From Phycisphaerae bacterium (GTDB lineage: Bacteria; Planctomycetota; Phycisphaerae; UBA1845; UTPLA1): a DNA stretch of 21,541 nt. Where the stretch lies: the NCBI GenBank assembly GCA_016935885.1, contig JAFGQA010000322.1, positions 1 through 21,541 of the forward strand, written 5' to 3'. The position numbers and the translations under genes were made by a program. Shown piece by piece: positions 7,877 to 15,663 of this stretch. Below the pieces are notes generated by a model. The model saw nothing but the letters and a program-made list of their open reading frames with translations, ran no database searches and was not told where the DNA came from. Numbering within the stretch: the first letter of the stretch is position 1; every line of letters starts with the position of its first letter.

Positions 7877-8065
7877 GGCCGCATCATAGTGGAGAGCGAT
7901 CCAATGGGTCGAGGATTCGACGACTCGAATCCTTCTCAAACGGATCAAGAATCGGTAACTTTGAGTATCTTGGAAGCGGTAGCACGTGCACAACGAAAAC
8001 ACGGACGCCTCGGTGTGGCTGGCCGTTTGGCGGCCCACCTGGATTCCCCGCCCATGAACGCACTC

Positions 8066-8079
8066 AGGAAGGAGCCTTG
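8066..8079 (+). promoter_or_regulatory. Ribosome binding site deciding a TTG start
   Basis: The purine run AGGAAGGAG (8066-8074) lies immediately before TTG 8077-8079, the only plausible start that keeps the whole N-terminus of the transporter. The nearest ATG (8054) is in another frame and terminates after eight codons. Using the AGGAAG part of the run gives normal spacing; using AAGGAG gives only two bases. Confidence 0.55.
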
Positions 8080-9669
8080 AATCCTCCCCCGCAAAACACG
8101 CCCCGAGGCGCGTCCCGAGGCACAGCCCAACGCGCCGGCCTCGTCCTCGGCTTGGCCGGGATGGTCGTCCTCGTCGCCCTGCCCACCTTCGACACCTTCG
8201 TCGAGCACACCGCCGTCAGCATAAACCTGCCCGCAAACCACGCAGACGTCGTGGAGGTCGCTCGCGGCATGCAGATGACCCTCGCGGTCATGGTCATCAT
8301 GGTCCTCTGGTGGGTGACCGAGGCCGTCCCCATCCCCATCACCGCCTTGTTGCCCGGCCTGCTCTTCCCGCTACTGCACGTCACCGGCACCCTGGGCAAC
8401 GGTCACCTGTACCCGTTCGATGCCAAGGCCGCCTTCGCCTCATTCGCCAGCCCGGTGATCTACCTGTTCCTGGCGGGATTCCTCCTCGCGGGCGCCATGC
8501 GCAAGACCGGCCTCGATCGCCGCATCACGCTCGGCATCCTCAGTTGGAAGCCCATCATGCACGGCCCCGGCACCATCCTGATCGGCGTCATGGCCATCAC
8601 TGCCTTCCTATCCATGTGGATCTCCAACACTGCCACCACCGCCATGATGCTCCCCATCGCCCTGACCATCCTCAGCCAACTCGGCCAGCAGCCGGGCGAA
8701 TCCCCCTTCGGATCCGCCTTGATGCTCGGCATCGCCTGGTCGGCGTCCATCGGGGGCATCGCCACCATCATCGGCTCGCCCCCAAACGGCATCGTCGTGG
8801 GCATCCTGCACGAACAGGGCGTGGCCGACATCAACTTCCTCCAGTGGATGAAGATCGGCGGCCCCGTGACGATCGTCTGTCTCGCAGCCGCCTGGGTCCT
8901 GCTGATGCTGATCCATCGACCCAGTCTCGGTGATACCTCGGCAGGGCTTGCAGCGGTCCGTCAGGCGCGGTCCAGGCTCGGACGACTCAGCACCGACGAG
9001 ACCGCCACGCTCATCGCCTTCGCCGTCGTCGTGCTTTTGTGGGTGACACACGCCTTCTGGGACAAGCTGTTGCCCGAAGCCCTCTACGCGCGCGTGGAGC
9101 GATTCGACATCTACGAAATCGGTCTGCTGGGCGCGGTGCTGCTATTCATCGTGCCGGTGGGCCGTGATTGGCGGACCGTCCTCGACTGGCGCGACGCCAA
9201 ATACGTCGAATGGGGAACACTGATCCTCTTCGGCGGCGGGATCGCCCTCTCGAACGCCATGTTCAAGACCGGCCTCACCAACTGGCTCGCCGAGACGTTC
9301 GTCGCCTGGATCGGCCGCCCCGGCCCGTGGATCTCCCTCGCCCTGATCGTCCTTCTCGTAGACTATCTCACCGAGATCACCAGCAACACCGCCGTCACCT
9401 CGATGATGACCCCCGTCCTGGTCGGCTTGGCCGTGCCCCTGGGCCTTCCGCCGGTCACCTTGTGCGTCGCCGCCGCCATGGCCTCCTCGCTCGCCTTCAT
9501 GCTCCCCGTCGCCACGCCCCCCAACGCCCTCGTCTACGGCTCCGGCTACTTCCGCATCGCCCAAATGGCCCGCGCCGGCTTCCTCATGAATCTCCTCGGC
9601 TGCGCCGTCATGGTCGCTTGCCTCTACTACATCGCCGGCCGCCTCTTCGCCGCGATCCCGATCAACTGA
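8077..9669 (+). CDS. SLC13/DASS family sodium:anion (dicarboxylate) symporter
   Basis: The 530-residue membrane protein is the normal length for DASS carriers (VcINDY, SdcS). The two SNT motifs that form the sodium and substrate sites in this family are both present: WISNTATTAMMLP (about 181-193) and TEITSNTAVTSMMTPVL (about 432-448). WWVTEAVPIPITALLPGLLFPLL (about 78-100) and GGIATIIGSPPNGIVVG are also typical. The family imports C4-dicarboxylates, citrate or sulfate with sodium. The substrate cannot be assigned here, but the absence of TrkA-C (RCK) domains makes a dicarboxylate more likely than sulfate. It starts with TTG after an AGGAAGGAG run. It stands alone on its strand: the previous gene is divergent and the next is convergent, sharing a strong terminator-like hairpin. 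Confidence 0.92.
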   Translation: MNPPPQNTPRGASRGTAQRAGLVLGLAGMVVLVALPTFDTFVEHTAVSINLPANHADVVEVARGMQMTLAVMVIMVLWWVTEAVPIPITALLPGLLFPLLHVTGTLGNGHLYPFDAKAAFASFASPVIYLFLAGFLLAGAMRKTGLDRRITLGILSWKPIMHGPGTILIGVMAITAFLSMWISNTATTAMMLPIALTILSQLGQQPGESPFGSALMLGIAWSASIGGIATIIGSPPNGIVVGILHEQGVADINFLQWMKIGGPVTIVCLAAAWVLLMLIHRPSLGDTSAGLAAVRQARSRLGRLSTDETATLIAFAVVVLLWVTHAFWDKLLPEALYARVERFDIYEIGLLGAVLLFIVPVGRDWRTVLDWRDAKYVEWGTLILFGGGIALSNAMFKTGLTNWLAETFVAWIGRPGPWISLALIVLLVDYLTEITSNTAVTSMMTPVLVGLAVPLGLPPVTLCVAAAMASSLAFMLPVATPPNALVYGSGYFRIAQMARAGFLMNLLGCAVMVACLYYIAGRLFAAIPIN

Positions 9670-9733
9670 CGCCCCAATCCGAAATCAGTAATCCCCAACC
9701 GCCAATCGAGGCTCCCGCCACATGAAACACAAA

Positions 9734-9768
9734 TGCCCGGGCTGCACCTGAATGACGCAGCCCGGGCA
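9734..9768 (-). terminator. Strong hairpin terminator between convergent genes
   Basis: This is a perfect 12-bp stem, TGCCCGGGCTGC (9734-9745) paired with GCAGCCCGGGCA (9757-9768), around an 11-base loop. On the minus strand it is followed by a T-rich stretch (TTTGTGTTTC), so it best fits intrinsic termination of the large secreted-protein gene ending at 9831. It may also stop transcripts of the symporter coming from the other side. Confidence 0.8.
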
Positions 9769-9830
9769 AACTCAACACTGTCGTACCCCTATACAGGAAA
9801 GCTGCACAACACAATCACACCTAACCGCTC

Positions 9831-12800
9831 CTAGGGCGATGCAAGGACTCGATCGACAAACACCTGGATGTCGCGTCCGTCCAGCACGCCATCATCGTTC
9901 TGGTCGAACATGCACACCAGGACGGGATCCTGACTATGCGCGAGCAACTGGCCAACGAACAGACTCACATCCGTGAACGCAGGCTCGCACTCGTCCGGGA
10001 TGCTGTTGTCATTGCAGTCCAGGCTGGCTCCCCAATGAATGTCGCACCAGTCGGGTACGCCGTTGCCGTTGCAGTCGTCGCAATCCGGATCTCCCGGCAG
10101 GCAATCGCGGATGTCGCACGAGTCCGGGATGCCGTGGCCCGGCTGCCCCGCGGGCTGGCAATCGTCACAATCCGGGTCTCCCGGCGGACAGTACTCGATA
10201 TCACACCAGTCGGGGACGCCGTTCGGCTGGCAATCGGCGCAACCCGGGTCTCCCGGCAGACAGTCGTCGATGTCGCACCCGTCTGGCACGCCGTTGCCGT
10301 TGCAGTCATCACAGTCCGGATCCCCCGGCAGACAGTTGAGGATGTCGCACACGTCGAGGACACCGTTGGGCTGGCAGTCGTCACACCAAGCGACATCAGG
10401 TGGGCAGTTGAAGAGGTCGCACTGGTCCGGGCAGCCGTTGGCGTTGCAATCGTTGAAGAGCAACTCCGTTACGGACACAGTTCCATTCACTCCATTGGAA
10501 CCGGTGCCGCCGTTTTCGCCGTCTTCGGAGTAGGTGGCGTCGTACTCGCCATCACCCCCGTCCCCGCCGCAACCGCAACCCGAACAGCCGTATTGCTTTC
10601 TGCCTAGACTCGTTGCATAGGATAGGTTGCAGCCATCCCCACCGTAGCCGCGACCACCGCCGTCACCGCCGTGGGCACGGATGGTTCCGTAGGTCGTCAG
10701 ACTGCCGTAGTGGATCTCGACGGTGCCACCATCGCCGCCGTCGCCGCCGCAACCACCGCCGCCACCTCCGCCCCCCAGATCCTTGAGTGCCCAGGTGAAG
10801 CACTCTCCGTCTTCGCCATCGGAGCCGGGTTGCCCGTCTTCGCCGTCTGCATGGATAATCCCACCGCTATTATCCAGGTTGAACACGTAGATTCTGACGA
10901 CTCCGCCGCCGTCACCGCTGGCGCCACCGTCACCGCCGTTGCCTCCATCGGCATCCGCATCGCAGCTTAGTTGAGGCCACATCGCACCGCCGCCGCCACC
11001 GCCGCCGTCGCCACCGTCACCCCCTTGGCCTCCTCCGGTACAGCGGGCTTGTCCACCTGCCGAACCGCAAGTTCCGGGCGTGCACTGGTCGGGCTTCGGG
11101 TTGCCCGACGGGCTGTCGCAGGGATCGCCTCCCCAGCCTCCACTTCCCGCATTGCCGCCGTGACCACCACAATACGTGTCGGTGATTGTGCCGTTGTTCT
11201 CCAGCGTACCACAGACCCACACCGTGTGGCCGCGTGTGTCAAGCGTTACTCCTGGCAGCACGGTGAGATTGTGGTAATCCATATCACGCGCGAGTTGCGT
11301 ATTATGATCGATGACCACATCGCCATCCGAGCCGTCACCGAACGGCCCCCCTGGGCAGCACGTGCACTCGCAGGCGTCGTCGACACCGTTGCCGTCGCCG
11401 TCGCCAAGGCACTTTGTTCCAAGCCCCTTCGGCGTCCCGCCCTGGGCCAAGCAGTCATCCGCATACAGGTCCTGGCAAGTGCCATCATCGAAACAGCAGG
11501 CCTCAAGACACCCATCTTCGCAGACAGTCCCCGGCCCGAGAGGTGTGCGCCAGTAGCCTACGCAGTAATCCGGGGGCCAGTCCTCGCAGTTGCCGTCGTC
11601 GTCACAGCAGGCCTGGCGCACACAGTCCATGCCCGCGCACTCGGTCCCCCAGCCCATCCAGATGCCGCCTTGTGCGATGCACTCATCCGCATACATCTCC
11701 TGGCAACTCTCGTCATCCAGACAGCAGGCTTCGGGGATCAGTGAGTGCGTCAACTCGGCGAAGGCGGTGCCGGTCACGGGTTGCCCACCGATTGTCCCCG
11801 ACACGGTGCACGCGCCCTCCCAAAAGCCGCTGGGAAGGATGTCACCCGTCGTACGCATCATCTGATCCTGGTAGTCGGCGGTGACGGTGAGATTGATCTG
11901 CCATGATGGCTCCTCCACTCTCCATGCCGTTGCAAATGTCCTTCCAGTCACAGCGTCATACCAATGCGCGAGCGGCGTGATCTTGTAGTCGGGCAACACG
12001 TGGAGCGAGCAATCCTCGTCGTAGAGGTTAAGCCCGCCGGAGAAGCTCCCCAGTGGCGCGCCGTCTGAAAAGACGTCGGCAACCATGATTTCTCTGTCAT
12101 CATCGAGTTGTATCGAGAGCCATTCCCAACGGATGATCTCAGTGGGGAAATCAGCCCATTGATGATCGATCCAGGCCTTTCCCTCCACGTGCTTGCCGAG
12201 AGCGGGGAAGCCCTGGAGGTGAAGCGTACCGATGACACACGTATGGGGGTGACTGTAATAGTACGACCAACCGATGTCGTCGAACTCCACGAACCCGTCG
12301 CCTCCGACAGGCAGTGGTGGTTTGCATGCCGCCATGTCCAGCTCCAACCAATTGACACCCTCATCCGCCCAGCTTACGGACAAGTGATATTCGAACGGCA
12401 TGAGTTTACTTTCACACTCCCTGTTCCACCAATCGTCCTGAGGCGGGGCACCGAACGCGATGTCGAACCACTGATCGTTCATGTCTGTGATGAGCGGGTA
12501 CTTCGCGTCCGCGTACGTGAAGCCGGTTTGGAGGTCGATCACGGTGAACAACACCATGCCGGGCAAGCCAATGATCGGGGGCTTGAAGAACGAGACAATA
12601 CCAGCGTATGGTGTGCCGTCCTCAGTTGTGAAATGGAAGTTGACGTACCACCACTCAACATGGTAGGTCGACGTAGGATCGTGCTTTCCCTCGTCGTAAG
12701 GCATGATGATTGGGATAGGAGGGTCGCCGGGGAGCGTATAGGGGTAAAAACGCCAAGTCGCCGGGTCGCACAGAAGATTCGATTCCAGCGTGATGTCCGG

Positions 12801-13088
12801 CAGGGTTACGCCACCAACGGGAACGTAGAATTGTTGCGTCCGTGTTTCAAAGCACGGGTGTGAGAAGCGAAAAGTATACATGTAGCCAGGGTTAACAACC
12901 TCCATCGAGAAGTACCCAGTGGAATCCGTGTACGCGAGGTGCGGTGTGATCCCATCCGTGATTTCCACCACTGTAAGGCAGTGGTTCGTTTGGCCTTCGA
13001 GATAGCAATGACCATCAACAATGGCGCCTTGGGCTGTCGTAGTGACTAGAGCGCCTGCGATGAACGCGAGAATCGTCCGTAGTGACAT
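9831..13088 (-). CDS. Large secreted protein: CrtC/AttH-like domain, Cys-rich repeats, Gly-rich region, Ca-binding repeats and dockerin-like end
   Basis: The 1085-residue protein has a Sec signal peptide (about 1-22, cleavage near TTTAQGA). After a small N-terminal beta-sandwich-like region (about 25-100, carboxypeptidase-regulatory style) comes a CrtC/AttH-like lipocalin-type domain (about 115-450). Its marks are HVEWWYVNFHF, GTLHLQGF, VEGKAWIDHQWADFP, WEWLSIQLDDDREIM and GFWEGACTVSGTIGGQPVTGTAFAEL. Three Cys-rich ACC-x4-C repeats follow (453-575), then a beta-helix-like and Gly/Asp-rich region (about 585-875), seven DCxxNGVPDxCD repeats of about 26 residues (880-1034), and a C-terminal dockerin-like EF hand DQNDDGVLDGRD (1062-1073). 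AAAGGAG precedes the ATG at normal spacing. CrtC-like proteins include carotenoid hydratases, but the key residues cannot be checked here. A secreted lipid-binding or hydratase-like role with cell-surface or complex attachment is inference. Confidence 0.85.
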   Translation of the reverse strand: MSLRTILAFIAGALVTTTAQGAIVDGHCYLEGQTNHCLTVVEITDGITPHLAYTDSTGYFSMEVVNPGYMYTFRFSHPCFETRTQQFYVPVGGVTLPDITLESNLLCDPATWRFYPYTLPGDPPIPIIMPYDEGKHDPTSTYHVEWWYVNFHFTTEDGTPYAGIVSFFKPPIIGLPGMVLFTVIDLQTGFTYADAKYPLITDMNDQWFDIAFGAPPQDDWWNRECESKLMPFEYHLSVSWADEGVNWLELDMAACKPPLPVGGDGFVEFDDIGWSYYYSHPHTCVIGTLHLQGFPALGKHVEGKAWIDHQWADFPTEIIRWEWLSIQLDDDREIMVADVFSDGAPLGSFSGGLNLYDEDCSLHVLPDYKITPLAHWYDAVTGRTFATAWRVEEPSWQINLTVTADYQDQMMRTTGDILPSGFWEGACTVSGTIGGQPVTGTAFAELTHSLIPEACCLDDESCQEMYADECIAQGGIWMGWGTECAGMDCVRQACCDDDGNCEDWPPDYCVGYWRTPLGPGTVCEDGCLEACCFDDGTCQDLYADDCLAQGGTPKGLGTKCLGDGDGNGVDDACECTCCPGGPFGDGSDGDVVIDHNTQLARDMDYHNLTVLPGVTLDTRGHTVWVCGTLENNGTITDTYCGGHGGNAGSGGWGGDPCDSPSGNPKPDQCTPGTCGSAGGQARCTGGGQGGDGGDGGGGGGGAMWPQLSCDADADGGNGGDGGASGDGGGVVRIYVFNLDNSGGIIHADGEDGQPGSDGEDGECFTWALKDLGGGGGGGGCGGDGGDGGTVEIHYGSLTTYGTIRAHGGDGGGRGYGGDGCNLSYATSLGRKQYGCSGCGCGGDGGDGEYDATYSEDGENGGTGSNGVNGTVSVTELLFNDCNANGCPDQCDLFNCPPDVAWCDDCQPNGVLDVCDILNCLPGDPDCDDCNGNGVPDGCDIDDCLPGDPGCADCQPNGVPDWCDIEYCPPGDPDCDDCQPAGQPGHGIPDSCDIRDCLPGDPDCDDCNGNGVPDWCDIHWGASLDCNDNSIPDECEPAFTDVSLFVGQLLAHSQDPVLVCMFDQNDDGVLDGRDIQVFVDRVLASP
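9987..10453 (-). repeat. Seven tandem TSP3-like calcium-binding repeats (about 78 bp each)
   Basis: Within the secreted protein gene, units beginning DCNANGCPDQCD, DCQPNGVLDVCD, DCNGNGVPDGCD, DCQPNGVPDWCD, DCQPAG...GIPDSCD, DCNGNGVPDWCD and DCNDNSIPDEC recur about every 26 residues, mostly separated by CLPGDPDCD-type linkers. The Asp/Asn and Cys spacing resembles thrombospondin type-3 calcium repeats. The DNA copies are similar enough to allow slippage or recombination, so the copy number may vary between strains. Confidence 0.8.
10479..11175 (-). repeat. Low-complexity Gly/Asp-rich coding region
   Basis: This codes for about residues 638-870 of the secreted protein, with runs such as GGGGGGGG, GDGGDGG and GGDGGNGG built from repeated ggc/ggt/gac codons. 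It alternates with short beta-strand-like stretches (VVRIYVFNLDNSGGIIHADG, TVEIHYGSLTTYGTIRAHGGDG), a pattern seen in secreted beta-helical planctomycete proteins. The strong codon bias creates long false open frames on the opposite strand. Confidence 0.7.
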
Positions 13089-13235
13089 GGCTTTCTCCTT
13101 TGTTCGTGTACGATTGATCCAAACAACCGAACAACTTGAATTTGCTCATAGCGGCACCGCTCGCCGCGGCTCATTCCGCACCGTCCGCCGGATTCCGCGC
13201 CGGGCTCGGACCGCTCGGCACGCGGGCTCGGCGCG

Positions 13236-13418
13236 CTAGGATCCCGGTAGCGCGTTGACCAGCGCTCGTACGTTCAAACCCTTGATTGAGTGATCACCGT
13301 CCCTGTCAGCCCTAACGCGGCTGTCGGTGCGAGTCTCGCTCCTGGCCTTTGTCCGGTTCGTTGCCCGTGAGCTTCCGTCAGTTGCCTCCTGTGCTTGCAC
13401 GGTTGAGCCACGAGGCAA
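13236..13418 (-). pseudogene. Remnant of a secreted protein: dockerin-like C-terminus
   Basis: The frame ends in RADRDGDHSIKGLNVRALVNALPGS and a stop. The D-R-D-G-D-H-S-I-K-G-L-N spacing fits a dockerin/EF-hand calcium loop (D1, D3, D5, S7, N12) followed by the hydrophobic helix VRALVNAL, and it closely parallels the end of the neighbouring large secreted protein (DGVLDGRDIQVFVDRVL). Upstream the frame is only about 60 residues of non-descript Ser/Thr/Arg sequence. It has no signal peptide, start signal or other domain, and a stop lies just ahead of it (near 13460). I read it as the surviving tail of a degraded secreted-protein gene. A chance match is possible because only about 25 residues are informative. 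Confidence 0.5.
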
Positions 13419-14313
13419 TTCCGCTCTCTTGATAGCGACAACGGTCGCCGCTACTCACATCCCGTCATTCACGAATTCGAAGACAAGCTCTGGCCCGCGC
13501 CGCTGAACTGGACCGGCCGTCTCAACTGCGCTTTGCGACGAGCCGGTGGACGCCCAAACCGGTCTGCCAACGTGGGGGAAGGCCGCAGTGAAACGGGATT
13601 CTCCGTCCGCGTCTTTCTAGATTCCGGCTCTTCCGGATGCGTACACCCAACACCCATGCATTCGCACTACCCATGCCGCCATCGAAGCTTGCCTCCCGTA
13701 TTCACGCACGTCCATCCGTATCTGCCCTGGTGAACCTTGCCCGCTTGACAGGCCACTTCGTTCATGGGCGCCTCCCACGTGCGCGGGCGCACACCTCCCA
13801 CCTCCTCATGGCGCCGACTCGAGACGCCAATCACAATATTCCCACCTCTTGTCTAATGAATCTCGCCGAGATGCCGCCCCCGACCACGCCAGAAGTGCCA
13901 GGCCCGCGGCCAGACCCGATCAGCCCAAGAACCTGTGAGGATCTACCTCGGCACCTTGATTGTCCAGCAATATCAACACCCGCGCCAATGTCAGACTCGG
14001 AAATTCGCCTTCTTCCGCGAGAATCCCCCGGCCTCCTCCACGCCGTAGCGCTTGGCACGACGGTGCCGCCTTGGGCGCTGGACATCCGCCGCGATCTCGG
14101 AATCACGGCTTCGCCGGCCCACGGGCTGCTCGGAGGACGCTCTTCGAGAGCAGCGTCACGCTCGCCCCTGCACGCCCATGTCCTCGACGGCCCACACGGG
14201 CAGAAGCCCCTGGCTCATGGGCCGGCAGATTGCCTGCCATCGGTGGGCGTGGGGTGAGGATCCGCGAACGATGTAGTGACGCCACGCCAGTGATGTCACG
14301 ATAGGGCGGTCCA
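13419..14313. other. Intergenic stretch without a recognisable gene
   Basis: No frame here shows a convincing product, signal peptide or ribosome binding site. Two short minus-strand frames at about 13920-14150 read like natural protein ends (one ends GFSRKKANFRV; a partly overlapping one contains LTLARVLILLDNQGAEVDPHRFLG). Neither has a start or a family match that I recognise, so they may be decayed coding DNA. Otherwise I see nothing. Confidence 0.5.
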
Positions 14314-14455
14314 GGGTCCATGACAGTCTGGGCAGGTGCCACTGGCAGCTTGCCTGCCGGTGCGTCTGCCCAATGCGTCCACCAGAGACACCACGCGGGC
14401 GGACAAGCCGCCCGTGGCACCCAGAATCGAATGCCGCCGGAAGTGTCACAGATCC
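14314..14455 (+). mobile_element. Family A palindromic element, copy 2
   Basis: The ends are degenerate inverted repeats: GGGTCCATGACA at 14314-14325 and TGTCACAGATCC at 14444-14455. Inside are CACTGGCAG-CTTGC-CTGCCGGTG (14340-14362, one mismatch) and the GC-rich hairpin CGGGCGG-ACAAG-CCGCCCG (14396-14414). A perfect 9-bp direct repeat, ggcggtcca, flanks the element at 14305-14313 and 14456-14464, as expected for a target-site duplication. It lies about 95 bp upstream of the Nudix gene and could change that gene's promoter. A frame open through it, in phase with the Nudix gene, produces a false 77-residue N-terminal extension. Confidence 0.85.
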
Positions 14456-14550
14456 GGCGGTCCACGTTAGGCCTGCGCCGGTGGATTCACCGAGCGGTTT
14501 TCGTGTATCGTACGCGACAGCCGCAACGACCCGACACATGGGAGGTGACG

Positions 14551-15663
14551 ATGCCCCAGGGTACCCAACCGCCGTTGCCATTTGTCATCCAGGCCGCCGG
14601 CCGGTTTGATCCATCGCAGGTGCGGCTTTCCTACGACCCCGCGCTGCGGCCCACGACGCCGGAACTTGAGGAGCTGATCGCCGTCGAGTGGGAGCGACAG
14701 GCCGCCCTTGCCCGCCAGAGCGACCAACTCTTCTTCAACGGAGGGCTGCTCCGCTACGTCCGGCACGAGGTTACCGCTGAAGGCCCACTCCAGGAAGGTG
14801 GCACCGGCGGTTGTGGCATGGGCGTCTCGCCGGTGTCTCATCCCGGGCCTTGCCGGCCAGAGGCCCGTGCCACGGGATTCTCCGGGCCGGGGGCCGGCGC
14901 CATAGGAGATTGCGGGCTGGAGGCACTCGCTGCAGGAGGCCCCGGCGCGGGCCCCGGGATGGTTGCCGGCCCCGGGATGGGCGCCAAAACCGATATCGAG
15001 GCAAGGCCCGATGGCCCCGACGGCCGCGAGTGGCTCCACCTCACCGTCGGCCCCACGTGCTATCGCGATTTTGTCGGCACCAACCTCTACAACAGCCACC
15101 GCCTTGGTGAGTTCGACTGGCACTTCTTCTCCAACCCCATCGGCACCACCGCTACGTTGGTCACCGCCGACGGCCTGATCTGCTGCGGCCGACGATCCAG
15201 CCGCGTTGCCTTCCACGCCGGGTACGTCCACACCTTCGGCGGCGGCCTGGAGGAGCAGGACCGAGCCGCCGACGGCTCTATCGACCCCTTCGTCAGCCTC
15301 TGCCGTGAACTTACCGAGGAGTTGGCCATACAGCGCGCCGAATTGGCGGACCTCTGCTGCGTTGGGCTCATCCGCGACACGGAAATCCACCAGCCGGAGC
15401 TCCTGTTCGAGGCCCGGTTGGCGATGACCGCCGACGTCCTCCGCAGTCGCTGGGAGTCTGCGGAGTGCCGAGACGAGCATGACGAGATCGTGACGCTTCC
15501 CGACCAGCCGGGCGCGATCGTCCCGTTCATCTGCAACTGCGGACCGATCGCCCCGGTCGCCATCGGTGCCTTGTTCCTGCATGGCCGGCGGTCCTCGGGT
15601 GAGACATGGTTCCGCTCGGCGGCGGAGGACTTTCGGGGTGCCGCGCGCCCGACGCCGAACTGA
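14551..15663 (+). CDS. NUDT22-like Nudix hydrolase (possible UDP-sugar diphosphatase)
   Basis: The start is ATG 14551, supported by GGGAGGTGACG just upstream; the frame is open further left only because of the repeated element. The 370-residue protein has an N-terminal domain (1-80), a low-complexity insert (about 83-157) and a Nudix domain (about 160-345). The segment LTVGPTCYRDFVGTNLY...DWHFFSNPIGTTATLVTADG...RRSSRVAFHAGYVHTFGGGLE resembles human NUDT22, which hydrolyses UDP-glucose and UDP-galactose to glucose-1-phosphate or galactose-1-phosphate and UMP. The Nudix box is stretched: GGGLEEQD (230-237), a loop, then CRELTEEL (251-258) with the REL-EE metal ligands kept. The insert includes translation of a palindromic repeat (GMGVSPVSHPGPCRPEARATG) and GPGAGPG runs. 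Its position ahead of glucan genes fits a nucleotide-sugar role. The substrate is inferred. Confidence 0.72.
   Translation: MPQGTQPPLPFVIQAAGRFDPSQVRLSYDPALRPTTPELEELIAVEWERQAALARQSDQLFFNGGLLRYVRHEVTAEGPLQEGGTGGCGMGVSPVSHPGPCRPEARATGFSGPGAGAIGDCGLEALAAGGPGAGPGMVAGPGMGAKTDIEARPDGPDGREWLHLTVGPTCYRDFVGTNLYNSHRLGEFDWHFFSNPIGTTATLVTADGLICCGRRSSRVAFHAGYVHTFGGGLEEQDRAADGSIDPFVSLCRELTEELAIQRAELADLCCVGLIRDTEIHQPELLFEARLAMTADVLRSRWESAECRDEHDEIVTLPDQPGAIVPFICNCGPIAPVAIGALFLHGRRSSGETWFRSAAEDFRGAARPTPN
14812..14874. repeat. Palindromic repeat inserted in the Nudix coding sequence
   Basis: The segment runs from TGTGGCATGGGCG to CCCGTGCCACG. It contains two imperfect hairpins: GGGCG-TCT-CGCC around 14819-14830, and GGGCC...GGCCC at about 14844-14866 with an inner GGCC pair. 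The TGTGGCA and TGCCAC ends and the twin-hairpin plan match the element at 21374-21427, though the stems differ. It is translated as GMGVSPVSHPGPCRPEARATG without breaking the frame. It is probably an old element that was tolerated because it fell in a surface loop. Confidence 0.55.

Noticed and set aside
9987..10453. Possible CRISPR-like regular repeats
   Set aside because: The periodicity of about 78 bp is the coding repeat of the DCNGNGVPDxCD module. The units are in frame, and both halves are conserved, with no unique spacers.
13637..14257. A 206-codon plus-strand frame in the gene-poor region
   Set aside because: The composition is Pro/Arg/His-rich with no domain, signal peptide or ribosome binding site. 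It runs into the region next to copy 2 of the element and looks non-coding.
14320..14550. An N-terminal extension of the Nudix protein by 77 residues
   Set aside because: The extension begins inside the family A element and translates repeat DNA. The ATG at 14551 has a strong GGGAGGT signal.
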